Positions 26,423 through 35,619 of a DNA stretch of 64,000 nt are shown piece by piece (the stretch's first letter is position 1; each line of letters opens with the position of its first letter). The position numbers and the translations under genes are program-made. The notes under the pieces were generated by a model. It saw only the letters and a list, made by a program, of their open reading frames with translations, was not told the origin of the DNA and made no database searches. This DNA is from JBDGYW01 sp964580055. Its GTDB lineage: Bacteria; Gemmatimonadota; Gemmatimonadetes; Gemmatimonadales; GWC2-71-9. Location of the stretch: NCBI GenBank assembly GCA_964580055.1, contig CAZOJI010000002.1, forward strand, positions 62,001 to 126,000. Reading direction: 5' to 3'.

Positions 26423-27120
26423 AGCTCTATCTCATCGCGGGCGCCGCGTTTCTCCTTTCGTTGGCTGCCAGCGCCGCAGCAGTGGTCTTACTGACAGGAC
26501 CAGCTCCTCAGAGCGAGGAAACCGTCGCGGAAGAAGCAGCAGTGGATTCGCCGGCACAGACGGAGGATACGGTCGCAGCGGCACAACTGGCGGACGCCGA
26601 CACGTCTGACTCGAGTGAGGATTCATTGCTGGTTGCGCAGGGGCCGGCCGACGTTGATACCGGCCGCGACGTGGATCAGTCAACGGATTCTGCTGAAACC
26701 GAGAGGCCGAGTGCTTCCCAACGCACGGTTTCACCACGCTCGAGATGGTTGAGACAACGGAGCATCGGGCTGGAGGATACGAGAACCGAAAGGGACATAC
26801 AGCCGAAGCCGGTCGATCCGGTAGCAGCGGTATTGGAGGACGATCGAGCGCAACAAACGCCGGCCATTCCGCCCGAATCGTTGCAGGCGCGACGTCAAGA
26901 ATCAGCGCAACAGATTGCGCGCATCATGTCGGCCATGAAGCCGGACGAGGCCGCGGCCGTGTTGAAGCATATGTCTGATCAAGAGGTAGTCGACATACTG
27001 CGACACCTCAACACCAGGAAGGCAGCCGGTGTGTTGGCTGGCTTATCCGATACGCGTGCGGCGGCAATCAGTCGCAGACTCTTGCTCAGTTGCGAGGGAT
27101 GTGGAGGGACAAACCAATGA
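26419..27120 (+). CDS. MotE/MgtE-N-like flagellar protein
   Basis: 233 aa. An N-terminal membrane helix (YLIAGAAFLLSLAASAAAVV) is followed by a long acidic, disordered linker and then a C-terminal domain of MgtE-N/MotE type: IMSAMKPDEAAAVLKHMSDQ, VVDILRHLNTRKAAGVLAGL. MotE proteins help the stator or MS-ring assemble in the periplasm. The place between fliJ and fliK is standard for this family. A cysteine pair (SCEGCGG) near the end is unusual. The overlap with the fliK start is 4 bases. Confidence 0.75.
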   Translation: MKLYLIAGAAFLLSLAASAAAVVLLTGPAPQSEETVAEEAAVDSPAQTEDTVAAAQLADADTSDSSEDSLLVAQGPADVDTGRDVDQSTDSAETERPSASQRTVSPRSRWLRQRSIGLEDTRTERDIQPKPVDPVAAVLEDDRAQQTPAIPPESLQARRQESAQQIARIMSAMKPDEAAAVLKHMSDQEVVDILRHLNTRKAAGVLAGLSDTRAAAISRRLLLSCEGCGGTNQ

Positions 27121-29413
27121 CAGCCGTGGCTCCGCTTTGTGGCGCGCTCAACCCGCGTGCGGCTGCTTGCACTGAAGAGCGTGGACCGGACACTGGAGAT
27201 TCTTTCGGCGAAGTCCTTGCCGCTACTGCGATCGCTCAACACCGAAATCCGGCAGAACAGGATCAAAGCGCTGCCGGCGGTCGGACGCCGCAGACCTGCG
27301 AAACGGTTTGCCTCGAAAGCAGTCGGAACGGAGAGGGGTCTATGGGTTCGGATGCGGAGGTTCGAGAGAACTCCCCCGAGCCGGCCCTGGCGAAGGATGC
27401 TGAGGTTTCTGGTACCGAGAGAAAGAGCCAACACGTTGTGTCACTGCTGACGGCGCAGAGCCGCGAGCAATCGCAGATCATAACCAATGGTACGAACGCC
27501 GAGACGAATGGTACGAACGCCGAGACCAATCATACGAACGCCGAGACCAATCATACGAACGCCGAGACCAATCATACGAACGCCGAGNNNNNNNNNNNNN
27601 NNNNNNNNNNNNNNNNNNNNNNNNNNNNNNNNNNNNNNNNNNNNNNNNNNNNNNNNNNNNNNNNNNNNNNNNNNNNNNNNNNNNNNNTACGAACGCCGAG
27701 ACCAATCATACGAACGCCGAGACCAATCATACGAACGCCGAGATGGTAAGAGCCGCTACATCGGATTGCTCTCGCGCCTCAGGTGATGGTAGATCTGATT
27801 CGGCGGGCACCACAATAGATACCGCAGCCTTCGTCAAAGGATCGCAAGAGCAGCTATCGCCGCCACTAGCCTTCAACTCGGCTCCTCGCGTCGGCGACTC
27901 GCAGGCGAATTCGAGGTCGGTCGCAGTAGGAACTGATTCAACTGATCCGCCAAGAGGAATCGAAGGCGGCGGAGTTGAACATGGAGGTAGTGCCGAGGAA
28001 TCGAAAGCGTTCCACGGTACCACTTCGGCATCGTCGAGGATCTCGGAGGAGGCAACGGTCGCGGCGCAGGCGGTCGCCCCGCGATCCGCGGACAACGCGC
28101 AAGGGTATGTCGCGCCGGATTCGACGTCTTCGAATGCCATATTGGAGCTCAGTGACCAAGCTGCACAACCGATGCCGATTGATATGCACGGACCGTCGCA
28201 TGCCGGCGCTTCGGCTGACCTGTCTGCTGCGGCACGCGGTACGCGCGGGGGAGCGGAATCACCAAAGCATGCGGTTTCGGTGAACGCACAAATCGCGCTG
28301 AGTAAGGGCCCCGAAGTGCAAGCTGCGTCGCATGGGAAGACAGGACAATTTGCTGAGATCTCGTTAGAGCGGGGCGACCTGCGTGAGATACCGGAATCCG
28401 GTCGTATCCGAGTCATCGGGCGAGGAGCTTCGGTTGATGGTCCTGTTGCTGCGAGAGTCATCTCGTCCCCACAACTCGCGGAAACGATTCCAGAAGTGGC
28501 TCGGCGGGCTCAGCAGCAGGCCGGGTTTGATTCTCGCTCAATGTCGCGCACGAGCGTCGATCCCGGAGCAGCTAAGGTGGCCCAAGGATCCCACCAGCAG
28601 ACCCCCGAGTTGTTGAGTATGCAACCGCCTCCCGCTCGAGCTTCTTCATCATCTACTCCCTCAATCGGGCAGGAACCATATACCGGCAGAAGCAACCCTC
28701 AGGGTGGCTCGCAACTGAATGTTGAGCACTCGGTCGACGTGGATGGGCTGGCGAATGAGAGTGATGAGCGCGCGACACGAAAGAATCCGAGCGTGGTTGC
28801 CACGTCCAGAGTTGAGCAGCCCCAAGGTTCCCGTGAGAGTTCCTTCCAGGCCGCTGGGCGCGGTTCAGCGTCCTTGGAGGGCGGTGCTCAGATGTCTTCC
28901 GGGGGCGAGTCGGCCGGCGGTACGACGGTGAAGAGCCAACCGGTCGTGGAAGTTGAGGGTGCGAGGCCGGCCAGGGTCCAAACGACGAATAATGGCAACC
29001 AACCAGGTCGCACCGAATGGGTGACCTTGCGACTCGACGACGTGAATGGCGAAGCGGCGCGAGTCAGGGTCGCCGTGCGAGGAGATACTGTGCGCACGAC
29101 GATTATGCATCCCAACGAATCGGTGGTCGAGAACCTGCGGGCACACCTGCCGGACCTCCAGCAGGCCTTGGCACGGGAAGGATTGACGAGTGCTCGTCTC
29201 GGAGTGCAGTCAGCAACCGTGGCACCCAACTCAGGTGCTCAGAATACCGGCGGTGCCCCCGGCGGCAGCTCGGACGGTGGCAACGGGTCGCAGAGCAGTC
29301 ACGACAAAGGGGGGCGGGATGGATTCAATCAGCACCGGGAGCGCGACGACGTGTCCAGAGATCGTGAAGAGTCGAATAACCGGCAACGCTCTCGCAGAGA
29401 CCATGAAAGGTAG
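27117..29413 (+). CDS. fliK: Flagellar hook-length control protein FliK, interrupted by an assembly gap
   Basis: The ATG at 27117 overlaps the previous stop. 157 codons precede the N run (27588-27687) and 575 codons including the stop follow it. The C-terminal domain carries the FliK hook signature: EWVTLRLDDVNGEAARVRVA, then TTIMHPNESVVENLRAHLP and LQQALAREGL. Most of the rest is Ser/Gly/Ala-rich and probably disordered, as expected of a molecular ruler. The gap lies within 21-bp repeats (TNHTNAE) and, at its nominal 100 bases, puts the two halves out of frame. Repeat phase requires a gap of 8 + 21k bases, which restores one frame. I therefore read this as one intact gene, not a pseudogene. 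Confidence 0.85.
27486..27742 (+). repeat. 21-bp tandem repeat in fliK encoding N-[G/H]-T-N-A-E-T
   Basis: Before the gap there are four full units and one of 18 bases: the first two read AATGGTACGAACGCCGAGAC(G/C), the next ones AATCATACGAACGCCGAGACC. After the gap there are one partial unit, one full unit and one of 18 bases running into ATGGTAAG. The units after the gap are identical to the NHT type, which explains why the assembler failed. The copy number is unknown. Each heptad contains an N-X-T sequon. Confidence 0.9.
27588..27687. other. Assembly gap (100 N)
   Basis: Exactly 100 N, the customary placeholder for a gap of unknown size. It is bounded on both sides by the same 21-bp repeat. 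The true length should be 8 + 21k bases if the repeat is perfect. Confidence 0.97.
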
Positions 29414-29420
29414 GAATTGA

Positions 29421-30113
29421 ATGACTGGTATCCTCAACCCGGTGGGTGTTCCGGGCAGCGCAATCGGCGCAGGCAAACCCCCGGCACCCGGTGGCGAAAT
29501 GGGCAAACAGGAGTTTCTGGAGTTGCTGGTGACTCAACTGAAACATCAGGATCCATTGAACCCCATGGATGCCACCCAGTTTGCATCGCAGCTGGCGGAG
29601 TTCTCGAGTCTCGAGCAAATGCTCAAGGTGGCAGAGAGTGTCGACAAGCAGAGCGAGGCGACGTCCATGATGGCATTGTCGGTTAACACTAACCTCGCTG
29701 CCTCATTGCTCGGACACGACATCGTCGCCGTTGGAGACCAACTGCAGGTTGATGCCGGAGGAAGGGGGGCTGTGACCGTCGACGTCGGAGGCAGTGGTGG
29801 AAATGCAGAACTCCGGATCACAAGCGGTTACGGATATGAGATGGCGACACTACAGCTCGGCACTCTCGGGCCTGGACAACACACGCTGGACGTCAGCGAC
29901 ATCGGCTTGCCGCCAGGCCAGTACAACTACGAAGTGAAGGTCACTGACGCAAATGATGATCCCGTGTCCGTGACCCAATACGTAAACGGTTCGGTCACGG
30001 GCATCCAGTTCGTCGACGGCAGCCTGATGCTTCAGGTCGGCGAGATGCTCGTTCCAATGAGTTCTCTGGTCGAGGTCGCACCCGGTGAGGGCGCTGGATC
30101 GCCAGGCAACTGA
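29421..30113 (+). CDS. flgD: Flagellar hook cap/scaffold protein FlgD
   Basis: 230 aa. The N-terminal export/cap region has the hallmark QEFLELLVTQLKHQDPLNPM and FASQLAEFSSLEQML. The C-terminal half is the FlgD Ig-like/Tudor part (ITSGYGYEMATLQLGTLGPG). FlgD caps the growing hook. ATG 29421 is seven bases after the fliK stop; flgE follows. Confidence 0.93.
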   Translation: MTGILNPVGVPGSAIGAGKPPAPGGEMGKQEFLELLVTQLKHQDPLNPMDATQFASQLAEFSSLEQMLKVAESVDKQSEATSMMALSVNTNLAASLLGHDIVAVGDQLQVDAGGRGAVTVDVGGSGGNAELRITSGYGYEMATLQLGTLGPGQHTLDVSDIGLPPGQYNYEVKVTDANDDPVSVTQYVNGSVTGIQFVDGSLMLQVGEMLVPMSSLVEVAPGEGAGSPGN

Positions 30114-30140
30114 CCCAAGTACATAGGAGGATTTGGAGAA

Positions 30141-32216
30141 ATGCTACGTGCACTCTATGCAGGCGTCTCGGGTCTCAGGAATCACCTGGTTCGACTCGAC
30201 GTGATAGGTAACAACATCGCCAACGTCAATACCGTGGCCTTCAAGGGCTCACGGGTCACCTTCGAAGAAGCATTCGCCCAGCTCGTTCAGGGAGCCTCGC
30301 GGCCTCCCGGTGACATGGGTGGTATCAACCCGATTCAAGTCGGCCTTGGAATGAACATCGGGAGCATCGACCAGAACTTCACCCAAGGCAACCTCGAGTC
30401 CACTGGCGTCACCACGGACTTGGCGATCCAGGGAGACGGTTTTTTCGTGGCTTCCGACGGCCAGCGGGTGTTTTACACTCGAGCCGGCAACTTTCAGTTG
30501 GAAGCGGAGGGCCGGCTGGTCCAACCCACGAATGGTTTCACCGTACAGGGAATCGTTGCAGACTCGTCGGGCAGCCTCACCAGTGGAGCCGCTATCACGG
30601 ATGTCATACTTCCGTTCGGACAAAAATCCCCGGCGAACGCGACGTCGGAAGTCCAACTCACAGGAAACCTCGACGCGCGGGCGCAGCCACTCGGTACCAT
30701 ATTGAAGAATGACGGCTCTCTCTATGCCATCGAGATGTCCACCAGTAACAGCGGGCTCGGTAATGACATAAACGGTCTCTATGCGGCGGGAGCGACTGAC
30801 TCGCGCATCTTGGGTATGACCAACAACAGTACGACCGTGACGGTGGATGACGGTACGACGAGCACCACCTACACCTACGTATCCACTGACACGGGTGTGG
30901 GCGACCAGGCGTTCCACTCGCTGAACGATCTCGTGGCGGAGATAAACAACGACTACGCGACGATGACCGCGGCCATTGTGGACACCACGGGGGAGATAGA
31001 GTTTACGGCAGGTGGAGCGCCAGTCACCCTGAGCGTCTCGAGCAGCAACACCGCATTCAGCGCAGCGCTGGCGGCTGCTAACGGAACGATTGCTGCCGGC
31101 GGGACGTCGACCACAGACGAATTCAGCCACGTGGCGAGCGCCAACGACCTGTTGACGGACCTCAGGGACGGAGCGGGTGCGAGTCTCGGGCTTGCGGTCG
31201 GCCAGTCGATCCTAATCGATGGAAACGTCGGTGAGACCGCGGTGACACAGGGCTCTCTTGCCGTGGCGGCTGGAACCACCTATTCCGACCTGCTTCAAGA
31301 GGTCGACGACACTCTGGGGATAGCCAATGTGACGGGCGTCCAATCGGACTCGGCAACCGGCACAATGCAGATCACTGGCGACGGTGGCATGGACAACGAG
31401 CTCAGCGCTTTAAACTTCCGCGTATCAGGCGGCGCGGCCGGATTCAATGCCGTGTTCGACAGCCGTCCGGGAAACTGGATAGAGCAGCAGGAGGCAACCG
31501 ACGTCACTCACGAGACAGCAATATCCGTTTACGATTCGATGGGTAGCACCCATGTGGTTTCGATTACGTTCACGAAGGACCCGACACAAGAGAATCGCTG
31601 GTTGTGGGAGGCCGAAGTACCGTCGCCCGCAATCGTCACGGGAGGCGGCAGCGGTGCTATTACGTTCGATTCCAACGGAAACCTGGAGACGTTCCAATAT
31701 GACGGTGGTGCTTCGAGCCTCCAGATCAATCCCAATTCCGGCGCATCATCCGGACTCGACATAGACCTTGACGCCGGTTCGCTCGGTGATATCGATGGTA
31801 TCTCCCAGTTCGCGTCGAGTTCCAATGCGGTGGCGAGCGCCCAGGATGGATACGGTATGGGTGATCTGCAGGACATCCAGATAGACAACCTGGGTGTGAT
31901 TACTGGATTCTTCTCCAACGGAGTCACCCAGACCCTAGCGCAGATCGCTCTCGCCGCCTTCAACAACCCAGGTGGCTTGCTCAGGCGCGGTGACAACATG
32001 TACGAGGAATCGGCAAACTCCGGCCCAGCCGTGATCGGATTCGCAGGTTCGAGTAATCAATCGACGATCACCCCCGGTGCCCTCGAGAGCTCAAACATCG
32101 ATCTGTCGCAGGAATTCACTAGCATGATAACCGCACAACGAGGCTTTCAGGCCAACGCGCGGGTCATCACAACCGCGGATGAAATGATGTCGGAGTTGGT
32201 GAATCTGAAACGGTAG
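30141..32216 (+). CDS. flgE: Flagellar hook protein FlgE, long form
   Basis: 691 aa; enteric FlgE is about 400 aa. The N-terminal rod motif is SGLRNHLVRLDVIGNNIANV and the C-terminal one is SSNIDLSQEFTSMITAQRGF then QANARVITTADEM. Extra length lies in the central surface domains: a Thr-rich segment around 235-260, and two stretches around 260-330 and 340-430 that look like repeated small beta domains (SLNDLVAEIN and TYSDLLQEVDD are similar). The surface domains hold several N-X-S/T sequons (NNS, NGT, NQS). AGGAGGATTTGGAGAA precedes the ATG. Confidence 0.93.
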   Translation: MLRALYAGVSGLRNHLVRLDVIGNNIANVNTVAFKGSRVTFEEAFAQLVQGASRPPGDMGGINPIQVGLGMNIGSIDQNFTQGNLESTGVTTDLAIQGDGFFVASDGQRVFYTRAGNFQLEAEGRLVQPTNGFTVQGIVADSSGSLTSGAAITDVILPFGQKSPANATSEVQLTGNLDARAQPLGTILKNDGSLYAIEMSTSNSGLGNDINGLYAAGATDSRILGMTNNSTTVTVDDGTTSTTYTYVSTDTGVGDQAFHSLNDLVAEINNDYATMTAAIVDTTGEIEFTAGGAPVTLSVSSSNTAFSAALAAANGTIAAGGTSTTDEFSHVASANDLLTDLRDGAGASLGLAVGQSILIDGNVGETAVTQGSLAVAAGTTYSDLLQEVDDTLGIANVTGVQSDSATGTMQITGDGGMDNELSALNFRVSGGAAGFNAVFDSRPGNWIEQQEATDVTHETAISVYDSMGSTHVVSITFTKDPTQENRWLWEAEVPSPAIVTGGGSGAITFDSNGNLETFQYDGGASSLQINPNSGASSGLDIDLDAGSLGDIDGISQFASSSNAVASAQDGYGMGDLQDIQIDNLGVITGFFSNGVTQTLAQIALAAFNNPGGLLRRGDNMYEESANSGPAVIGFAGSSNQSTITPGALESSNIDLSQEFTSMITAQRGFQANARVITTADEMMSELVNLKR

Positions 32217-32227
32217 TTGAATCTGGT

Positions 32228-32273
32228 GGACGGGTAGGCTGCCCTTTGGTTCTGAACGGCAGTCTCCCCGTCC
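32228..32273 (+). terminator. Nested hairpin downstream of flgE, possible terminator without T-tract
   Basis: The outer stem is GGACGGG pairing with CCCGTCC and the inner stem is CTGCC pairing with GGCAG, with an A/T-poor loop. No run of T follows, so it may act with Rho or as an RNA stabiliser instead of as a classical factor-independent terminator. Confidence 0.4.
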
Positions 32274-32457
32274 GGAAAGACTCACCGTCAAAAGCGGCAG
32301 TTCCTTCCTCGCGTTTCCCACTGATTCGAGTCGCTGTTGAAGCCTGTTTGTTCAGATCCTGAACCCGAACTCCGACGCTCAGGCTTTCTTGTTGCGAAAC
32401 AAGGACTTACGCATAGTTGGGCTACTGCATTCCCGTGCTTCTTCTACGGCAGATGAC

Positions 32458-32472
32458 TGGTACGGCACTTGC
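32458..32472 (+). promoter_or_regulatory. Sigma-54 promoter of the fliL operon
   Basis: TGGTACGGCACTTGC is a complete match to TGGYACGNNNNTTGC. Transcription would start near 32484, about 57 bases before the fliL ATG. The surrounding bases (GGTACGG..CTTGCC) resemble the flgB promoter closely. Confidence 0.8.
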
Positions 32473-32540
32473 CTTTCTCGTCCCGCGAACAAACTGGATC
32501 CAAGTCGAATCCTCGCATTGATCCACCTTCAGAGGAGAGC

Positions 32541-33131
32541 ATGGCTGATATCGATGAGAGACCGCGTGAAGAGGATGTGGAAGAGCAAGATGTTCTGCCC
32601 GAATCGGGCGCCGGTGGGAGAAAGCGGCTTTCGCTGAAGGCGGTGGCAATCATCGCCGTAGCTGTTCTTATCGGTTCGGTGGTGGGTGGAATAGGGGTGG
32701 GGCCGCGTCTTGCGGGAGGCCGAGGTGCCGGTACAGCAAGTGACGAGCCACACGCCGACAACGGGGCCGGGGACGAGCATGAAGCTGCACACGGTGGGGG
32801 GCATGGTAGCGGTGAGCATGCTGCTGAAGGCGCACCGGTACTCGAGCTCAATAACATCGTCGTGAATCCGGCAGGCACGGACGGGATGCGGTTCGTGATG
32901 GTCAATTTCGGTCTGGTCATGGACGATGCCGGCGTGAAAGAAGCCCTGGTTGAGCGGGAACTCGAGGTACGTGATGTGATATCGTCGATGCTCGAGCGCC
33001 AGACACTCCAGATGCTGACCTCGCTCAACGCGCGGGATAGTCTCCGCACACTAGTGGCTGAGTCGGTAGGGCAGTTCCTCCCTGAAGGCACTCACCTGCA
33101 GGTGCTCGTACCTCGATTCGTGATTCAGTGA
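32541..33131 (+). CDS. fliL: Flagellar basal-body-associated protein FliL
   Basis: 196 aa from ATG 32541, preceded by AGAGGAGAGC. An acidic cytoplasmic start is followed by one membrane helix (AVAIIAVAVLIGSVVGGIG), a Gly/His-rich linker of about 40 residues (a run of EHEAAHGGGHGSGEHA), and the stomatin-like FliL domain (VNFGLVMDDAGVKEALVERE, LNARDSLRTLVAESVGQFL). FliL supports stator function. The His-rich linker is unusual and might bind metal. First gene of its operon. Confidence 0.9.
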   Translation: MADIDERPREEDVEEQDVLPESGAGGRKRLSLKAVAIIAVAVLIGSVVGGIGVGPRLAGGRGAGTASDEPHADNGAGDEHEAAHGGGHGSGEHAAEGAPVLELNNIVVNPAGTDGMRFVMVNFGLVMDDAGVKEALVERELEVRDVISSMLERQTLQMLTSLNARDSLRTLVAESVGQFLPEGTHLQVLVPRFVIQ

Positions 33132-33137
33132 GGCCCA

Positions 33138-34151
33138 ATGGCTGACGCACTTACCCAAAAGGACATCGATGCCCTTCTGAAGAAGGGGGACACGGCATCA
33201 CCGAAGAAACGCACGACGGTGGATGTCATCCCCTACAACTTCTTGCGGCCCCCTCGAGTTTCGCGGGATAGACAGGCCACCCTCGAGACGATCTACAATC
33301 GGTTCGCATTGGCGTTGCAGGGGATGCTGTCCACGCGATTGAGGGCAGGGACCGATGTTGTGGTTAGCAGCGTCGAGCAAGCTACGTTCGCGGAGTTCCA
33401 GTTTTCGCTCGCCAATCCATGCGCGGCATTCGTCTTCGAGATGCAAGCTGACTCAGGTGAGTACGCGGTGATGGACATGGGCACGGATATGGCCTTCTAC
33501 CTCGTAGACAAGCTGTTCGGCGGCCCGGGCGAATCAGTGAACATGAACCGCTCGATAACCACTCTGGAGCGGCTGGTGATACAGGGGATCGCGGAGAAGA
33601 CCCTGGAGACTCTGGCTGATGTTTGGAAAGAACATCACGATTTCACCCCGGTCAACGTGACTTTCGAGTCGGTTCCCGACGCTCTTCAGGTGGCAAGCAG
33701 GGAAGACAACGTCCTGGTCGCAAACCTCGAGGTCAAATCCGGGAATTTTGCCGGTTGGCTATCCGTATGCATACCACTCAGTTCGCTCGAGGGATTCCTT
33801 CAGGAGAAGCCAGCCCGTTCGATGCAAGCCAGGCTGCGCGGTGCGAAGGAAGATCGGGAACGTTATAGGGCAGACGTCGAGGCTACGCTGAAGCTCGCGA
33901 AGCTGGCAGTCTCGGCGCGGTTTCCCGCATTTGCCTTGAAGTCCACCGAGCTGGCAGCTCTCGGGGAGGGTAAGGTGATTCTGACCGGGCACGCGCTCAA
34001 CGTGCCGGTCGAGGTGAAAGTTCGCGGACGCCAGTACGCCAGAGGTGAAATAGGGCAGGCGGATGGCCACATCGGGTTACGCGTGACCGAGGTGCTGGAT
34101 CGAAAGAAGGGTGCACCGGCACCCAGAATACCGAAGGGGCGACTGTTGTGA
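33138..34151 (+). CDS. fliM: Flagellar motor switch protein FliM
   Basis: 337 aa. It starts MADALTQKDIDALLKKGD, the CheY-binding/anchor type N-terminus, followed by the middle domain (FLRPPRVSRDRQATLETIYN; the GGPGE loop VDKLFGGPGESV) and a C-terminal SpoA domain (VILTGHALNVPVEVKVRGR). It forms most of the C-ring. It overlaps fliN by 4 bases. Confidence 0.95.
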   Translation: MADALTQKDIDALLKKGDTASPKKRTTVDVIPYNFLRPPRVSRDRQATLETIYNRFALALQGMLSTRLRAGTDVVVSSVEQATFAEFQFSLANPCAAFVFEMQADSGEYAVMDMGTDMAFYLVDKLFGGPGESVNMNRSITTLERLVIQGIAEKTLETLADVWKEHHDFTPVNVTFESVPDALQVASREDNVLVANLEVKSGNFAGWLSVCIPLSSLEGFLQEKPARSMQARLRGAKEDRERYRADVEATLKLAKLAVSARFPAFALKSTELAALGEGKVILTGHALNVPVEVKVRGRQYARGEIGQADGHIGLRVTEVLDRKKGAPAPRIPKGRLL

Positions 34152-34516
34152 CTGACGACAATACACGGATAGAACCGATACAGGCCGCAGACGGCGCAGG
34201 CAGCGCGGAGACGGCCTCCTTCAACGAACTCGGTGAGAGTGCAGGGGGCAGTGGCAATGCGGCCCTGGACACTCTGCTGGATGTAACGCTACCGGTGACG
34301 ATCGAGTTCGGTAGGACGGAGATGTCGATTCAGGAAGTCCTCGAACTGACCATGGGATCGGTGATCCAGTTGGAACGAATGGTAGGTGAGCCGGTGGACA
34401 TACTCGTCGGCGATCGGAAGCTTGGCGAGGGCGAAGTGGTCGTCATAGGCGAGTACTTCGGCGTGCGGATAAACCGGGTCGTGTCCTCTGTACCGGGGAG
34501 TGGGGCAGCTGCGTGA
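34148..34516 (+). CDS. fliN: Flagellar motor switch protein FliN
   Basis: 122 aa, GTG start inside the fliM stop. The SpoA domain reads LDVTLPVTIEFGRTEMSIQE, IQLERMVGEPVDILVGDRK and EVVVIGEYFGVRI. FliN forms the base of the C-ring. It overlaps the fused fliO-fliP gene by 4 bases. Confidence 0.94.
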   Translation: MTDDNTRIEPIQAADGAGSAETASFNELGESAGGSGNAALDTLLDVTLPVTIEFGRTEMSIQEVLELTMGSVIQLERMVGEPVDILVGDRKLGEGEVVVIGEYFGVRINRVVSSVPGSGAAA

Positions 34517-35619
34517 TTGGTGCGGTTTCGGCTCTGGCTGTAACGCTCGGTCTGCTGATCGTCGTGATGCACCTGCTACGGCGCTGGAATGATCGCGTCA
34601 CAGTCTCGAAACGCGGCATTACGCTGGAGCTGTTGCAAAGGATCTCTGTCGGTCCGAGGCAGGGCGTTGCGCTGCTTCGCGTGGGTGATCGGGTCTTCGT
34701 CGTGTCCATGGTCGAAAATGGAATACAGCTCCTGACCGAGTTGAGTGGTGCTGACCTGGATGCTGCGTTGAGTGAGCCGGAACCAGTGCGTGAACGCCTT
34801 CCAGTACCAGCGAGGAGATTGCTGCGCCTGGCGGGTTTGAGCCTCGCGGTCGGGCTGATGGTCGTGTCGCCGATCGCTGCGCAGGCGCAGTCGAGCGGCG
34901 CAACACCGGACCCCGCGCTCGACAATCAGGATCGTCCCTCGTTGGTACCGCAATTCGACGTGCGCATGGGCGACGGCGACGACGGGCTGGAACTCTCCGG
35001 CACCGTGGGGATCGTCGTCTTCATGGGAGCGTTGACGCTGATTCCGGCGTTGTTCCTGTTGGCGACCAGCTTCACGAGGATCTTAATCGTACTGCATTTC
35101 CTCCGTTCGGCTATGGGTACGCCGACGGCACCGCCAACACAACTGCTGATAGTGATAGCAGTCGTGTTGACCGGCATGGTCATGAATCCTGTTCTGGAGC
35201 AGGCGAATACTACGGCTTTACAGCCGTACTTGAATGGCGAGATCCCGCAGGACAGTGCGTACAAGGCCGCTGTGGTGCCGTTCCGCCGATTCATGTTGGC
35301 CAATACGCAGGACCGCGAACTCGCGACATTCGCAGACCTCTCTGGTTCGGCCGATGCGGAGTCGATCGATGACATCCCCACGCTCACCGTGATGTCGTCG
35401 TTCATCACGAGCGAGTTGAAGACGGCATTCCAGATGGGATTCGTCATCTACCTCCCATTCATTGTTCTCGACCTCGTTGTTGCAGCAGTTCTGATGAGCA
35501 TGGGGATGTTCATGCTACCCCCGGTGATGGTGTCTTTGCCCTTCAAGCTGATGCTGTTCGTGTTGGCTGACGGGTGGGCGCTGATCGTTCGCAACCTCGT
35601 CTTGAGTTTCAATATCTAG
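34513..35619 (+). CDS. fliOP: FliO-FliP fusion protein of the flagellar export gate
   Basis: 368 aa in one frame. Residues about 1-85 are FliO: one membrane helix (SALAVTLGLLIVVMHLLRRW) and LLQRISVGPRQGVALLRVGD. Residues about 105-125 are a FliP-type signal/membrane segment (LLRLAGLSLAVGLMVVSPIAAQAQ region). From about 150 it is FliP: LTLIPALFLLATSFTRILIV, LHFLRSAMGTPTAPPTQLL, and the end MFMLPPVMVSLPFKLMLFVL. No stop separates the parts. An internal GTG start near 34789 could still yield free FliP. A frame error is unlikely, because both parts are intact. Confidence 0.85.
   Translation: MIGAVSALAVTLGLLIVVMHLLRRWNDRVTVSKRGITLELLQRISVGPRQGVALLRVGDRVFVVSMVENGIQLLTELSGADLDAALSEPEPVRERLPVPARRLLRLAGLSLAVGLMVVSPIAAQAQSSGATPDPALDNQDRPSLVPQFDVRMGDGDDGLELSGTVGIVVFMGALTLIPALFLLATSFTRILIVLHFLRSAMGTPTAPPTQLLIVIAVVLTGMVMNPVLEQANTTALQPYLNGEIPQDSAYKAAVVPFRRFMLANTQDRELATFADLSGSADAESIDDIPTLTVMSSFITSELKTAFQMGFVIYLPFIVLDLVVAAVLMSMGMFMLPPVMVSLPFKLMLFVLADGWALIVRNLVLSFNI

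Larger units (their letters stand above)
32217..32540. other. Intergenic region between the flgE and fliL operons
   Basis: 324 bases. It contains a nested hairpin just after flgE, a second small hairpin CTTGTT/AACAAG at 32388-32403, and the fliL sigma-54 promoter. The fliL frame is open upstream to 32469, but the good ribosome site decides for ATG 32541. Confidence 0.5.

Noticed and set aside
27486..27742. Short direct repeats suggesting a CRISPR array
   Set aside because: Units are 21 bp, contiguous without spacers and in frame with fliK. This is a coding tandem repeat.
27743..29413. A separate gene starting at ATG 27743 after the gap
   Set aside because: The frame continues upstream through the repeat to the gap with identical heptads. 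It is the 3' part of fliK.
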